From Paraburkholderia sprentiae WSM5005 (GTDB lineage: Bacteria > Pseudomonadota > Gammaproteobacteria > Burkholderiales > Burkholderiaceae), in the NCBI RefSeq assembly GCF_001865575.2, contig NZ_CP017563.2:910092-974091 (forward strand): a stretch of 64,000 nucleotides of DNA, in the 5' to 3' direction. Below, one piece after another: positions 55,306 through 64,000 of the stretch. The notes below the pieces were generated by a model that was not told where the DNA came from, did not search any database, and saw only the letters and a program-made list of their open reading frames with translations. The translations under genes were made by a program, and so were the position numbers. Positions within the stretch are counted from its first letter, which is position 1. Every line of letters starts with the position of its first letter.

Positions 55306-56432
55306 CGAGGCGCATCCATCGGACGGACGACCATGCCCTCTTTCATGAACTGCGAGCCGCCGGCCACCACGCGGTCGCCCTGTGCGACCGCACCCGCGAC
55401 GACCACGTCGTCATTGCGAATTTCGCGCACGCTGACCGGCACCGCATGCACGCGGCCAGACGCGGCATCGTAGCGCCACAGACTGCGCTGACCGTCCGGG
55501 CCGATCGACATCGCCGCGATCGGAATGGCGAAGTAGCCGCTGTTACCGTTTTGCGAGACCTGACGCGCCGTGTCGGAGATCTGCACGCGCAGCGCCATGC
55601 CAGGGAACAGCATTGCGCCTTGCGGGCCCTGGATCGAGAACACGAGGCGGTAGGCCGCCGAAGTCGGCGAGGTCTGCGTGGACCGTTCACGGAACACGAG
55701 CGCGAAGCGGTTTTGCGGCCGCTCAGGCAGCCACGCTTCGGCTCTCAGCGTCTTGTCGACGAAGAGCCGTTCGGCGATGCTCTGGGGCAGATCGACGCCG
55801 ACATCGACTCGCCCGATGTTTTCCAGATTGAACGCGGGCGCCCCCGCCTGCACGACTTGCTGAATCTCGATGTTGCGGCGGGCGATCCGGCCGTCGAATG
55901 GCGCGACGAGCCGGGTATTGCGCAGGTCGCGGCTTGCCATGTCACGGGCCGCGCGTGCGGCATCCGTGGCGGCCGACAACTGCTCATAAGCAGCCTGAGA
56001 CAGGATACCGTCCTTGCGCAGCACCGCCTGGCGCTTGAGGTTGTCGCTGAGTTGCTGGTACTGCGCGTTCGCGCGTTGCAGTTGCAGCTTGTAGGGTTCC
56101 TCATCGATGCGCGCGATCAGCTGCCCGCGTTTCACCGACACGCCTTCGAGCACCGCGATCTGCACGACGCGGCCCGACACTTCGAAGGCGAGCGGCGAGA
56201 TGCTGGTCTGCTCGACGCGTCCCGTAAAAATGCGAATAGCGGAAGCATCGGCCGGTTCGACCTTGGTTAGCTGCACGGCTGGCCTCGTATCGCCAGTCTG
56301 TGTTGCGGCCTGCCGCTGGCAGGCCGACAATGAAAGCACAAGCACACAGGTCAACGCGCACGACCATGTGCCGGTCGATGCGGCTCCGGATGATCGGTGA
56401 ACCGGCGGTGCATCGGAGCGGTTGGCGTTCAT
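55302..56432 (-). CDS. RND efflux periplasmic adaptor (membrane fusion) lipoprotein
   Basis: A 376-residue adaptor with lipobox SAC at Cys 38. The barrel-sandwich hybrid starts FEVSGRVVQIAVLEGVSVKRGQLIARID, and a coiled-coil hairpin follows. The second lipoyl half is RNTRLVAPFDGRIARRNIEIQQVVQAG. It overlaps the permease gene by ATGA and is the first gene of the operon. Confidence 0.94.
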   Translation of the reverse strand: MNANRSDAPPVHRSSGAASTGTWSCALTCVLVLSLSACQRQAATQTGDTRPAVQLTKVEPADASAIRIFTGRVEQTSISPLAFEVSGRVVQIAVLEGVSVKRGQLIARIDEEPYKLQLQRANAQYQQLSDNLKRQAVLRKDGILSQAAYEQLSAATDAARAARDMASRDLRNTRLVAPFDGRIARRNIEIQQVVQAGAPAFNLENIGRVDVGVDLPQSIAERLFVDKTLRAEAWLPERPQNRFALVFRERSTQTSPTSAAYRLVFSIQGPQGAMLFPGMALRVQISDTARQVSQNGNSGYFAIPIAAMSIGPDGQRSLWRYDAASGRVHAVPVSVREIRNDDVVVAGAVAQGDRVVAGGSQFMKEGMVVRPMDAPR

Positions 56433-57675
56433 GACGTTCTCGGCTGACTGCTGACGCGACCCGGTCGTACACCCGGCCGCAGCGTAGCTAGCCGGCCGGT
56501 GAATGCGGGGCTCGACAGATTGCTCGGAAATTCATAGGGATCCGTAACAGCGGACCGATGAGTGGATCCGCTGCGACTTCAACGGCCGGGTCAGCCGGGG
56601 AGAACAGCCGCATCCCTTCTGTCGTCCCGGCGCTTCTTCAAATCAGTCATCAGTCTATAGGCGACGACTGTGTCGTGGCTATCGGGGCCTGCGCGGCGTC
56701 AGTCTTATTTGTCATCGTACTTCCTCGCGTTCCACATTGAGCCATGTCCGTCATATCACTCGGGCAACCCAAAGCATTACGCTGGTTGTTAAGGGACAGT
56801 GACTATCGCTGCAACCATGCGTCGTCATTGCGGCTCCATTTTCAGGCATGCGGTCTACTGCGAAACCGCTTCGTCATGCCGAACAAGCTGCGGAAATCGA
56901 AGATTACCCCCGTATGGAATCAACGACGATTGCAGCACATCCTGAAGACGAATGAATGTGCAGGCGGGTTGCAGCATCGAATCGGGTCCCTTCGTTCAGG
57001 GTTTGCTGCAAAATTATTTAAGGTCCCAAACAACGCATTGTCAAGAGCCTCACCGTCAGTGCGGGTCGAATCTGGGAACACGCATGAAGCTGCGGTACGT
57101 GCGTCAGGTTGTTTAGCCTTCTCAAGCGGTATGTCACAAAAAGATTGGCACGGCTATTCCGGTGTACTAGTGACGAAGTGCGATGAACACAAGTGCTGGG
57201 CGCACAGGCTCGATTCGATGCACGGGGCAACGGCCTTGGGAATCGACTCTGCGTGAGAAGAAACTTGGCAGTTGCACAGCACGGGCCGTCGCCGGAGCGT
57301 CCATCGCTTGGCAGTGCGTCAGCGCACCGTCTGTCCCGCTCGATGCTGTAGAGACGTCGCGGGTTGCGACAGCGATCGAATGAAAGTCATGCAGCGGCGT
57401 CGGCCATCGGCGCATTCGCATATGGCCGTTCGCCAAGGTGGCCAACGTGGCGCGTTTCACGATGGTTCGGACTAGCCCACATCGGCGTAGCGCGGCAACC
57501 GTTTCGCACGAACCGGTCCGACGCATCATGACGCGCGGTCGCATCGTGGATATCGCGATGCGTAGCACTCTCGCTGCTGGCCAGCAGTGTTCTGTCCGGT
57601 CGCGAAAGTAGCTGCACTCGATCAGATCGTCTGCCGAAGCGAGCCGCTCGCTCGCATCAACGCAGTTTCGACCCT
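56433..57675. other. Gene-poor region upstream of the efflux operon
   Basis: About 1.2 kb. A 170-codon frame at 56744-57256 has no recognisable domain, no ribosome binding site and a residue mix (many Arg, His, Ser) typical of chance frames, so it is not called. The promoter of the efflux operon should lie near 56433-56560. Confidence 0.5.
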
Positions 57676-58790
57676 TGGCGGAATCAGTACCGGTCTGCGA
57701 TCGTCGAGCCTCGCCGAGCTTTCAGCAGGCGGCCATCGCGAACTCGCCGGCCAACGCCAGCCAATGGAGTGACGCGCAGTTCGATCCGTGGCTCGCGACC
57801 GTGCGATTCGCGTATGCGTGTCTATGCCTCGGCCAGCGCGCTGCCGGCGAACGTGCATTCGAAGACGGCCAGTCCCAGGCTCGCGACTACTGCAACTACG
57901 CGGTGCAGGAGCTGGCCGGGGTGCTGTTCTGCGCGACGCGCTCGAAACCGGTGCCAGCGACGTGGAACCGGGCACGCAGTACACCATGGGCCGGCCCATT
58001 TATTTGCACGTGAGCCGCGTCCGGTTGTCCGAGGGTGTGCGCGAATGCACCGGTCAAGGGCCGGTGCGTTGTCAGAAGCGGCGGGACGGCCGAGGCAACG
58101 GCGCTTTTCAGCGAGATGCCGTCGCCGAACGTTCGCTACGTTGATCCGGTTCAGCCAGGGCTGCGATCTGCATCGCGAGGACAGCGTCGAGCGACACGGT
58201 TCGACGGTGCCACTCTCGGCCAACTTCCGCGCGGACTATGGGATCGGGCTCACGCGCTCGGGTTTCCCAGGACAATCATTGCGCACGCTGTCCGAACGCG
58301 CGCGGCATCGTTATGCCGAGCATCGACATGACGCAGCCGCTCGATGTCAATCGCCGGATCGTTCTGGTGCTGCGCGGCCTCGCGAGCAGCCCAAGGCATG
58401 GGCCAACGTCGGCAACGATGTTCGGGGCGATGAAGTGCTTCACCAGCATTCACAAATGTGGCAGGTCTGGTAACTGACCAACTTGCCGATTCTGGTCAAC
58501 CTCGCGCGAACCCGGCGCGCCACACTGCAGATGCTCGCGCACTCCGATTCGGACAGCGCGGCGCCGGCGTCGCATGGCATGGTGCCGATCGGTGTCGGCA
58601 CGGCGGCGTTATCGCGCGACTGTTCGTGTCCACTTGTGGCGACGAGGCGCGGACGAACTTCAAGGACGAGTACGTGCCCGGAGGCCCCTTATCGATGGCG
58701 AGGACGAGCGGCTGAGCCGGATTCTGGACTGCGCGCCGACGCTGCAAGTCGTGGTTCGCGCAGCACCGCAATGATGAGCCCCTCGAAGAA
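57676..58790 (+). pseudogene. Decayed alpha/beta-hydrolase (esterase/lipase) gene
   Basis: Pieces of one protein run through several frames. QFDPWLATVRFAYACLCLGQRAAGERAFEDG and YCNYAVQELAGVLF come first, then EPGTQYTMGRPIYLHVSRV and IDMTQPLDVNRRIVLVLRGLASSP, then AWANVGNDVRGDEVL. TNLPILVNLARTRRATLQMLAHSD follows, and then the remains of the nucleophile elbow, with HGGVIARLFVSTCGDE in place of GHSMGGVIARL. The catalytic Ser motif is destroyed and several frameshifts interrupt it. The C-terminal third is missing. Confidence 0.75.
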
Positions 58791-60600
58791 TTCCGACGCC
58801 GGCGGGTTGGCTTATTGCAGCGCGCCTCTCGCGGGCGCGGTGTCGAAGAAGCTGGTCACGGCCGGCCACATGTGCAGATGGCCGAGTGCTGCGTGTCGTT
58901 TGGGGAGGCTCCGGCTTGACCCGCTCGCTCTCGCAGACCGTTGTCGGCTCATCGGTATAACCCGCGGAATCAAGAAGATGTGAGATCGGCAAGCACGGAC
59001 AATTTGGTTCGGCCATGTCGAGAAACGTTCGAGAACTCGCCGGCTGCCATTTGCAATCTATTAGCTACAAATTACGTATCAAACGTTACAAGCCGTCGAT
59101 GCGCCAGTACTGATTCCGGACTCTTGCTCTTTTTAACTCGCGCGATGTGGCGTGGGGCGTTAAATCAACCCATTGTCGTGAAACAATGTCGGACATGGAC
59201 AAAAAAACCTTTTTAAAACAAGGACTTAATGAGTTTCCGATGTGTTCGGAGGTGTTCCACGGGGGCACATTAGCGAAATTGGCAAGGAAATAACGTGTTC
59301 GCGCTCGGATTGGCTAATGCGCGGCATTTTTTCGATATTTAGTTCGTCGAAGGCACCGTTCTGTTCTACCCCTCATATTGGTGTCTCGCCGATCCGCCGG
59401 CTCACGTTATTAACAATCATCGTCGCGTCGATCAATGTCGCGGGCGATCTCTCGAGACGACGCTTTACGGCCGCGATCGTTTTGGTGGTCGCCCCTCCCC
59501 TATCCTGCGCGTCGTGCGGCTGATTTTCCGCCGAGCCGCGAGCGGCGATGATAGTCGCGCGGCGAATGAGGGGTGCCACGCGCAGGCTCATCCGGTCAGT
59601 GCAACGGCGAAACTGCATGACGATCAAGGGCGGCAGTCCATACGCTCATCGCTCATGGCCAGCAAAACGATGACTGCTATGGTCGTGATGCAAAGTTTCA
59701 ATAGTTGATCCGCGCAGGTAACTAGCACCCGAGGGGTCCATCGACGTTCTGGCCGTCGCGCAGCGGGCTGGGCCGGACCGAAATGTGATCCCGCGTAAGC
59801 TGGCGCGTCGATTGCGGAAGGCTTGATCTGCCGCGATGGAGCAGGATCTCAAACCGGCAAGCTTAACGCGACAGCCCAATACAAGGTCTCCCGTCGTACA
59901 TTGGCGCATGTCTTCTGCTCGCTGAGGCTGACCAGATTCGCAGTCTTCCTTTGCGTCCCTCCATACGGATTTGAACGCTCATCGAACGGACGGCTCCATT
60001 AGCGAAGGACGGATGACTCTACGCTCGACAAGGTGGGTATTTGCGCTGTGGCGTCTGTTGTTTCACGTGCTCCGGGAGCGGCGCAGCACCTTTTGAAGAT
60101 GATCTTTGCGGCGGCTGCTACTACCACCACGGCGCCGCCGTTGCACCGCAACTTCACCGGTGGGCCTTCAGGCCCGTGACGTCCGGTTAGTCAGCGAAGT
60201 CTCGATGGCGAGAGCAGCGGCTTTCATCGATAAAATTTGGCCCGACAGCAGCGGCGCGGAGACGCGTCGACGAATCGCGCGCGGATTTTTGTCGGTTGAG
60301 AACGGCCGAGGAACCAGAAAAGGGTTTTCGTTCAACGAATAAGGAGCCGGTCTTTTGTGCCCTCCGTCGTTTGGCGCCTGTACGGCTCCGCTAGGGAACT
60401 GGGCAATTCGACCGTCACGGAGCCCGCGACGAAGAGGGCATGCCCCGCCTTATTACATTCGAGCCGATTGGGTATCGCAAATCTCGAACGATTGACGCGC
60501 GCGCCCGCAAGGTCGCTCCGCGAACGCACTGCAGCGCGAATCGCCCCATCAATCGTGCATGGCACGAAGGACGTCCGTTTGTACCGCCCGCGCGCTGTTG
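58791..60600. other. Decayed, gene-free region
   Basis: No frame here looks like a real protein; the longest ones (for example 59242-59523) are short with no recognisable domain. AT-rich patches such as 59195-59225 contrast with the GC-rich flanks. The region looks like eroded accessory DNA between the efflux genes and the partition module. Confidence 0.5.
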
Positions 60601-60605
60601 CCTAA

Positions 60606-60698
60606 GCATCACGGTGATGCTGTTGGCAGTGTCTAGAGTCTAGACACCCCGGTTGCATCGACGGGCGTCCACCGATCAGGTGTCTAGACTCTAGGCAT
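60606..60698. repeat. parS: Candidate parS partition site: palindrome cluster
   Basis: Three dyads lie just downstream of parB. GCATCACGGTGATGC (60606-60620) is a perfect 7+1+7 palindrome. GTGTCTAGAGTCTAGACAC (60629-60647) is a perfect 9+1+9 palindrome. GTGTCTAGACTCTAGGCAT (60680-60698) is an imperfect copy of it, 51 bp away centre to centre, or about five helical turns. Position after parB resembles parS of P1-type plasmids. The link to this ParB is inferred from position and symmetry. Confidence 0.6.
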
Positions 60699-60726
60699 CC
60701 TTCACGCCAGATCATTGTCGCTGGCC

Positions 60727-60755
60727 AAGAAAAAAGCCCGCGCGAGCGGGCTTCT
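60727..60755 (-). terminator. Rho-independent terminator of the parAB operon
   Basis: On the minus strand AAGCCCGC, loop TCGC and GCGGGCTT form an 8-bp GC-rich stem followed by TTTTCTT. It lies about 25 bp after the parB stop. Confidence 0.88.
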
Positions 60756-60778
60756 CTACATCACAAACGGGCGACCAA

Positions 60779-61753
60779 TCAGTTCGTTTTCGGCTGCGAT
60801 TGGAACATCTGTCCGATTAACTGCCGTATCTGGATTTCTTGCGCCTCCGTGATCACCCCAGTCTTGATCTTGATCGTGAAGTTACTGACATCCTTCGTGA
60901 TGCTACCAGCGTGCTCTCGTCCCGCGAAAAACTTCTCGATGTTGCGTCCGCCGGTACCAGCCGACGTCGTCTGCCGTGTCGCCAGGGCCGTGATCGCTGC
61001 GGCGACCTTTCCCTGATCCATTTCCCCTCTCACTAGCAGCGGCCAAATTTCGCGAGCGGCTTTAACGCCATCCTCACCGTGCTTTTTGATGGCCGCCGCA
61101 ATTGCTTGCGCCGCCGTCCCGCCTAGTAGTCGCGGCTGAATATCGAGATCCTTCTTGATGAAGTCCGGCAGATTCTCGAACGACAGGAACTGGTACAGAC
61201 CCGCCCGCGACAATCCCATCGCTTCCGCCAGCCGCTTGCGATTCGGGAATTCCGTTTCCGATCGCCGGATCGCTACGCCAATCTCATAGTCGGCAAGGTC
61301 GTCGCGGCTGATGTTTTCGACCATTGCGAGGACCGCCATGTCCGAGTCGGAGCAATCCGCGACCACCGCCTTGATCGAGTCGAGCCCTAACATCTTGTGC
61401 GCCCGCCACCGCCGTTCTCCAGCGACGATCTGATAGTCGTCCGCGAGGCGACGAACCACGATCGGCTGCATCAGCCCAACTTCCCGGATCGACTCCGCGA
61501 GCTCGGCCAACTTCGCTTCGTTGAACACGCGGCGCGGTTGCCAAGGGTTCGGCAAGATGCCCGCAACCGGCAATTGCGACGCGATGCCAGTCGATTCCAA
61601 TTCCTGCACGCGAAGCTGCGCAACGGCCAGCGCGCCGGCCAGGCCAGGCGCCGTTTGAGTGCGGTTGCTGCGCTTCACCTCGTCCTCGTTGATCGACGAA
61701 GTCTTGCGAATGCCGGACGTCTTGGCCAGCAACTGTTCTCGCATATTGCTCAT
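60779..61753 (-). CDS. parB: Partition protein ParB (RepB-like)
   Basis: The ATG at 61753 overlaps the parA stop (ATGA) and follows GGAGGAA. The 324-residue protein has the ParB/Srx nuclease-like domain (LPNPWQPRRVFNEAKLAELAESI, GLMQPIVVRR). CTP-binding box II-type GERRWRA lies at about 112-118 and ENISRDDL at about 146-153. A central helix-turn-helix (RLAEAMGLSRAGLYQFLSFENLP) and a C-terminal dimer region follow. It binds parS and stimulates ParA to move replicon copies to daughter cells. Confidence 0.95.
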   Translation of the reverse strand: MSNMREQLLAKTSGIRKTSSINEDEVKRSNRTQTAPGLAGALAVAQLRVQELESTGIASQLPVAGILPNPWQPRRVFNEAKLAELAESIREVGLMQPIVVRRLADDYQIVAGERRWRAHKMLGLDSIKAVVADCSDSDMAVLAMVENISRDDLADYEIGVAIRRSETEFPNRKRLAEAMGLSRAGLYQFLSFENLPDFIKKDLDIQPRLLGGTAAQAIAAAIKKHGEDGVKAAREIWPLLVRGEMDQGKVAAAITALATRQTTSAGTGGRNIEKFFAGREHAGSITKDVSNFTIKIKTGVITEAQEIQIRQLIGQMFQSQPKTN

Positions 61754-62961
61754 TGCGCGTTCCTCCATTTTTCCGAATAGATTTCATCGATCCAGCGACA
61801 GTAGTCGACGAGAGGCTGCCGCACGCGTTGCAGCGACTTGGCCGCGCTGTGGTTGCTGCTAATGTCGAAGACCGTCGAGAACGCTAACGCGCCGGTGCTC
61901 ATCACCGAACTCGCCGGAACCTCGATCGAATGCAACCAGTTTTCGTACGCGCTTTGCGCCCACGCGCGCACGATCGGCGCGGATGAGGTCCGCCCATAGT
62001 CGACCCGCGACAACACGAGCGAGACGAAGTCGTACTTCTTGTCCTTCTCGAATTTGATGAAGCTTTTGGACACGTCCGAAAAGAGTCGCCAGAACGACAG
62101 CGAGCTGATGAAGTCCAGATTTTCCGGCACCATCGGCATCACCATGGCATCCGCGGCCATTAGCGCATTCAGGTTGAGATACGACAGCGACGGCGATGTA
62201 TCCATCAGGATGTAGTCGTACTTCTTACGCAGCGGCTCGAGCCCTTGACGAAGCACGGTCCAGAAGCGGAACCCCGGCCGGACCTTTTGCATAGCTGGCA
62301 GATGGAACTCTGCTCCGATCAGTTCCGTGTGCGCAGGAATCACGTCGATGCCATCCCAGTACGTCGACTGGACCCGCCCTTCGAGCCCGCCTTCGATGTC
62401 CTGTTCATAAACGTACGGCAACACGGTATCTTCAGGCGTGACGTCTTTTTCGGCGTACAGACCGCACAGTTCTGAAAGCGACGCTTGCGGATCGAGATCG
62501 ACCACCAACACTTTGCGTCCCCGCAGCGACAAGCCTTGGGCAAGGCACATGGTCGTCGTCGTCTTGGCGGAGCCGCCCTTCAGTTGCGCGGTGATGATGA
62601 TCTTTCCGTCGGGTTCCTTCAAACGCGTGACCAGCGGAGTCTGGTAGATGTCGGAAATCTTTTGCACCCAAATGCGCGCTTCTTCGAGCGTGAAGGTCCG
62701 GGTGCGGCCTGTGCCGGCCGCCGTGCCAGAAGGCAGATCTCCATCCCCTTTAGTCGCGAGATACTGAACCTGCGAGTGAGAGACGTTGCACATCTCGGCA
62801 ATCTCGCCGGTCTTGAACACAGGAGCCGTTTTTCGAGGACGCGGCGCCAGAATCGTGTCACGCAGCTCATTAGTGAAAATGGTGACTTTTTCTGCGAACT
62901 GGCTGATCTGCTCAAAGTGAACGGTTCGGTCTACGGCAGGAAGTTGGCTCGTTCTGACCAT
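61750..62961 (-). CDS. parA: Partition ATPase ParA, type Ia with N-terminal DNA-binding domain
   Basis: A 403-residue ParA with a MerR-like helix-turn-helix at about 50-75 (KTGEIAEMCNVSHSQVQYLATKGD), as in plasmid P1-type ParA that represses its own operon. The deviant Walker A KGGSAKTT lies at 128-135, Walker A' DLDPQAS at about 154-160 and Walker B YDYILMDTSPSLSYL further on. A palindrome overlaps its start codon. It forms nucleoid-bound gradients that position ParB-parS complexes. Confidence 0.95.
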   Translation of the reverse strand: MVRTSQLPAVDRTVHFEQISQFAEKVTIFTNELRDTILAPRPRKTAPVFKTGEIAEMCNVSHSQVQYLATKGDGDLPSGTAAGTGRTRTFTLEEARIWVQKISDIYQTPLVTRLKEPDGKIIITAQLKGGSAKTTTTMCLAQGLSLRGRKVLVVDLDPQASLSELCGLYAEKDVTPEDTVLPYVYEQDIEGGLEGRVQSTYWDGIDVIPAHTELIGAEFHLPAMQKVRPGFRFWTVLRQGLEPLRKKYDYILMDTSPSLSYLNLNALMAADAMVMPMVPENLDFISSLSFWRLFSDVSKSFIKFEKDKKYDFVSLVLSRVDYGRTSSAPIVRAWAQSAYENWLHSIEVPASSVMSTGALAFSTVFDISSNHSAAKSLQRVRQPLVDYCRWIDEIYSEKWRNAQ

Positions 62962-62999
62962 TCTGAGGTTTTTCCATAAAAGTCCAGAAACCTCAGAAT
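62960..62999 (-). promoter_or_regulatory. parAB autoregulatory operator (12-bp inverted repeat)
   Basis: ATTCTGAGGTTT at 62960-62971 and its exact complement AAACCTCAGAAT at 62988-62999 flank a 16-base spacer, and one arm includes part of the parA start codon. A further TTCTGA lies at 62953-62958. ParA proteins with an N-terminal DNA-binding domain repress at such sites. The AT-rich stretch 63003-63060 beyond it should hold the promoter. Confidence 0.7.
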
Positions 63000-63128
63000 A
63001 CAGGAAATGCTTGAAAATAGCTTATTAAATTGCTGTTTTTACGCAGATTTTTTTCAAAAACAGACAGATTCGGGTCACGGAACCGCCGTGGAAGCGGGAC
63101 ACGCCTTCAACGTTCGGCGTATTAGAAG

Positions 63129-63496
63129 GCACAAATGACCTCACCTTCGCTCCCATCCCAAGTCGCGAAAGCCACACAGCGGCTTAAAACCTAGGCACCT
63201 GGTGAGGTCGTTTGTGCATTTTCCCATTTTCATTAGATCGGCGACGCACCTAAAGCACAATCAACCTCACCATTCAGCCGGGATTCCGCGGCTCCCAGCG
63301 AGTTCGCGGCTGACCCAGAGCGTGACTGCACAATCAACCTCACCTACAAAGCCATATACGCCGCGCTCCAACGATCAGCCGCCGCCACGTGAAAAGCCCG
63401 CTCAGCAGCGAATCACCGCGCAAGCACAATCCACCTCACCTTCGCGCGGCGGGATAATCCGTAACGCGCTCTGTGCGTTGCACAATCAACCTCACC
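63129..63496 (-). repeat. Left iteron group of the replication origin
   Basis: Five 17-bp copies related to GCACAATCAACCTCACC lie at 63129, 63255, 63328, 63424 and 63480, spaced 56-126 bp, all in minus orientation. One copy in the opposite direction (GGTGAGGTCGTTTGTGC) sits at 63201-63217. The three identical copies at 63255, 63328 and 63480 show strong conservation. They are wide apart, unlike the tight right group, and may serve copy control (handcuffing) or titration. Confidence 0.82.
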
Positions 63497-63539
63497 TTGG
63501 TTCAGTGCGCCATTTCGCACCGCACTTCATTGCTGAACA

Positions 63540-63628
63540 TAGTTAGTACGTTTTTTAAAACGAGAGCAGACCTACAAACCAACAGATCGACACTACATTT
63601 AATCCATTCAACCACTTAAGTCGCAAAA
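63540..63628. other. Spacer between iteron groups, candidate unwinding element
   Basis: A relatively AT-rich stretch without iterons lies exactly between the two opposed groups and includes a TTTTTTAAAA run near 63551. It could be the DNA unwinding element. No consensus DnaA box (TTATCCACA) was noticed on either strand. Confidence 0.4.
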
Positions 63629-63943
63629 GGTGAGGTCCGTTGTGTCGAAGGTGAGGTTCCGTGTGCTCAGAGGTGCGGGTAGTTGTGCAGCAAGGTGAGA
63701 CCAATTCCCCATCAAGGTGTGGTTCTCTGTGCTTCACGAAGCCTCGAATCCCAAAGGTGAGGTGCATTGTGCGTCAGTACGAAAACGACGCTCGAAGTGC
63801 CGCCACACAAGGCCTTGTTGCACGAAGGGCGTCCTTAAAGGTGAGGTTCGTTGTGTATACGGTGAGGTCCCGTGTGCGAAATCGAGGAATCGGAGCCAAA
63901 CGCGCCTCCGCTACGGCCGCGCTGATGGTGAGGTTCTGTGTGT
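63629..63943 (+). repeat. Right iteron group of the replication origin
   Basis: Nine 17-bp copies of GGTGAGGTYNNNTGTGC start at 63629, 63650, 63672, 63694 (degenerate), 63716, 63756, 63840, 63861 and 63927. The first five follow each other at 21-22 bp, two helical turns, as expected for Rep protein binding side by side on one face of the helix. All point toward the window end, where the initiator gene should lie. No gene is visible from 62962 to 64000. Confidence 0.88.
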
Positions 63944-64000
63944 TGACAGCTCACCAGCACATGCTTACAGTCCCGTGAGCGAAAAAAGTGGATGAAGAAC

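Noticed and set aside
56744..57256. 170-codon open frame
   Set aside because: No ribosome binding site, no domain, and the composition of a chance frame in decayed DNA.
59242..59523. 93-codon open frame in the eroded region
   Set aside because: No recognisable domain and no supporting context.
63129..63943. CRISPR-like array
   Set aside because: The 17-bp repeats have irregular spacing and two orientations, with no cas genes; they fit replication iterons.

Overview
The window looks like part of a secondary replicon (chromid or megaplasmid) of a Burkholderia-group betaproteobacterium, most likely Paraburkholderia or a close relative. The grounds are the high-GC codon usage and a TagK/TagJ-type type VI secretion (T6SS) cluster built like those of this group. 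The right end also carries a plasmid-style parA-parB module next to a large iteron array. No rRNA, tRNA, CRISPR array or intact insertion sequence was seen. All identities come from reading motifs; no database search was run.

Region by region. 1-10.2 kb holds accessory metabolic and envelope genes: the start of an MFS transporter, an AraC-type regulator, a secreted GH28 pectin hydrolase with palindromic candidate operators upstream, and an AI-2E-type permease. It also has a lipoprotein with a duplicated domain, a seven-helix CREST-type putative hydrolase, a PLD-family lipoprotein, a BamE-like lipoprotein and a small PLDc_N/SHOCT membrane protein. 10.8-41.4 kb is the T6SS. It comprises clpV (minus); tagK-tagJ-tssE-tssF-tssG-tssA (plus, chained by ATGA overlaps); an adhesin-like fimbrial subunit and a GT60-like glycosyltransferase (plus); and then, on the minus strand, dotU-like, ompA-like, tssB, tssC, hcp, tssJ, tssK, tssL, tssM, vgrG, PAAR and rhs. 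tssL is frameshifted as it stands, while a separate DotU-like plus OmpA-like pair lies in the same cluster. 41.4-47.2 kb is a chaperone-usher pilus operon (pilin, chaperone, usher, second pilin) with a NarL/RcsB-type response regulator upstream. 48-50.7 kb holds an intact ArcD-like antiporter and the wreck of a second copy. 50.8-56.4 kb is a three-gene RND efflux operon. 56.4-60.7 kb is decayed DNA with a recognisable esterase pseudogene. 60.6-64 kb is the replicon maintenance region: candidate parS palindromes, parB, parA, a palindromic parA operator and at least fifteen 17-bp iterons in two opposed groups.

How it fits together. The T6SS encodes baseplate (TssEFGK, TssA), membrane complex (TssJLM), sheath (TssBC), tube (Hcp), spike (VgrG, PAAR), recycling ATPase (ClpV with TagJ) and an Rhs cargo protein whose toxin tip appears to be missing. 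The adhesin gene and the pilus operon sit at the two ends of the 20.1-41.4 kb block in opposite orientations. Inverting that block would give both a textbook pilus operon and one continuous T6SS operon, so a past or active inversion is a reasonable hypothesis. A GT60-like protein glycosyltransferase close to a VgrG that ends in nine STEEPEP repeats suggests, as inference only, a glycosylated T6SS spike.
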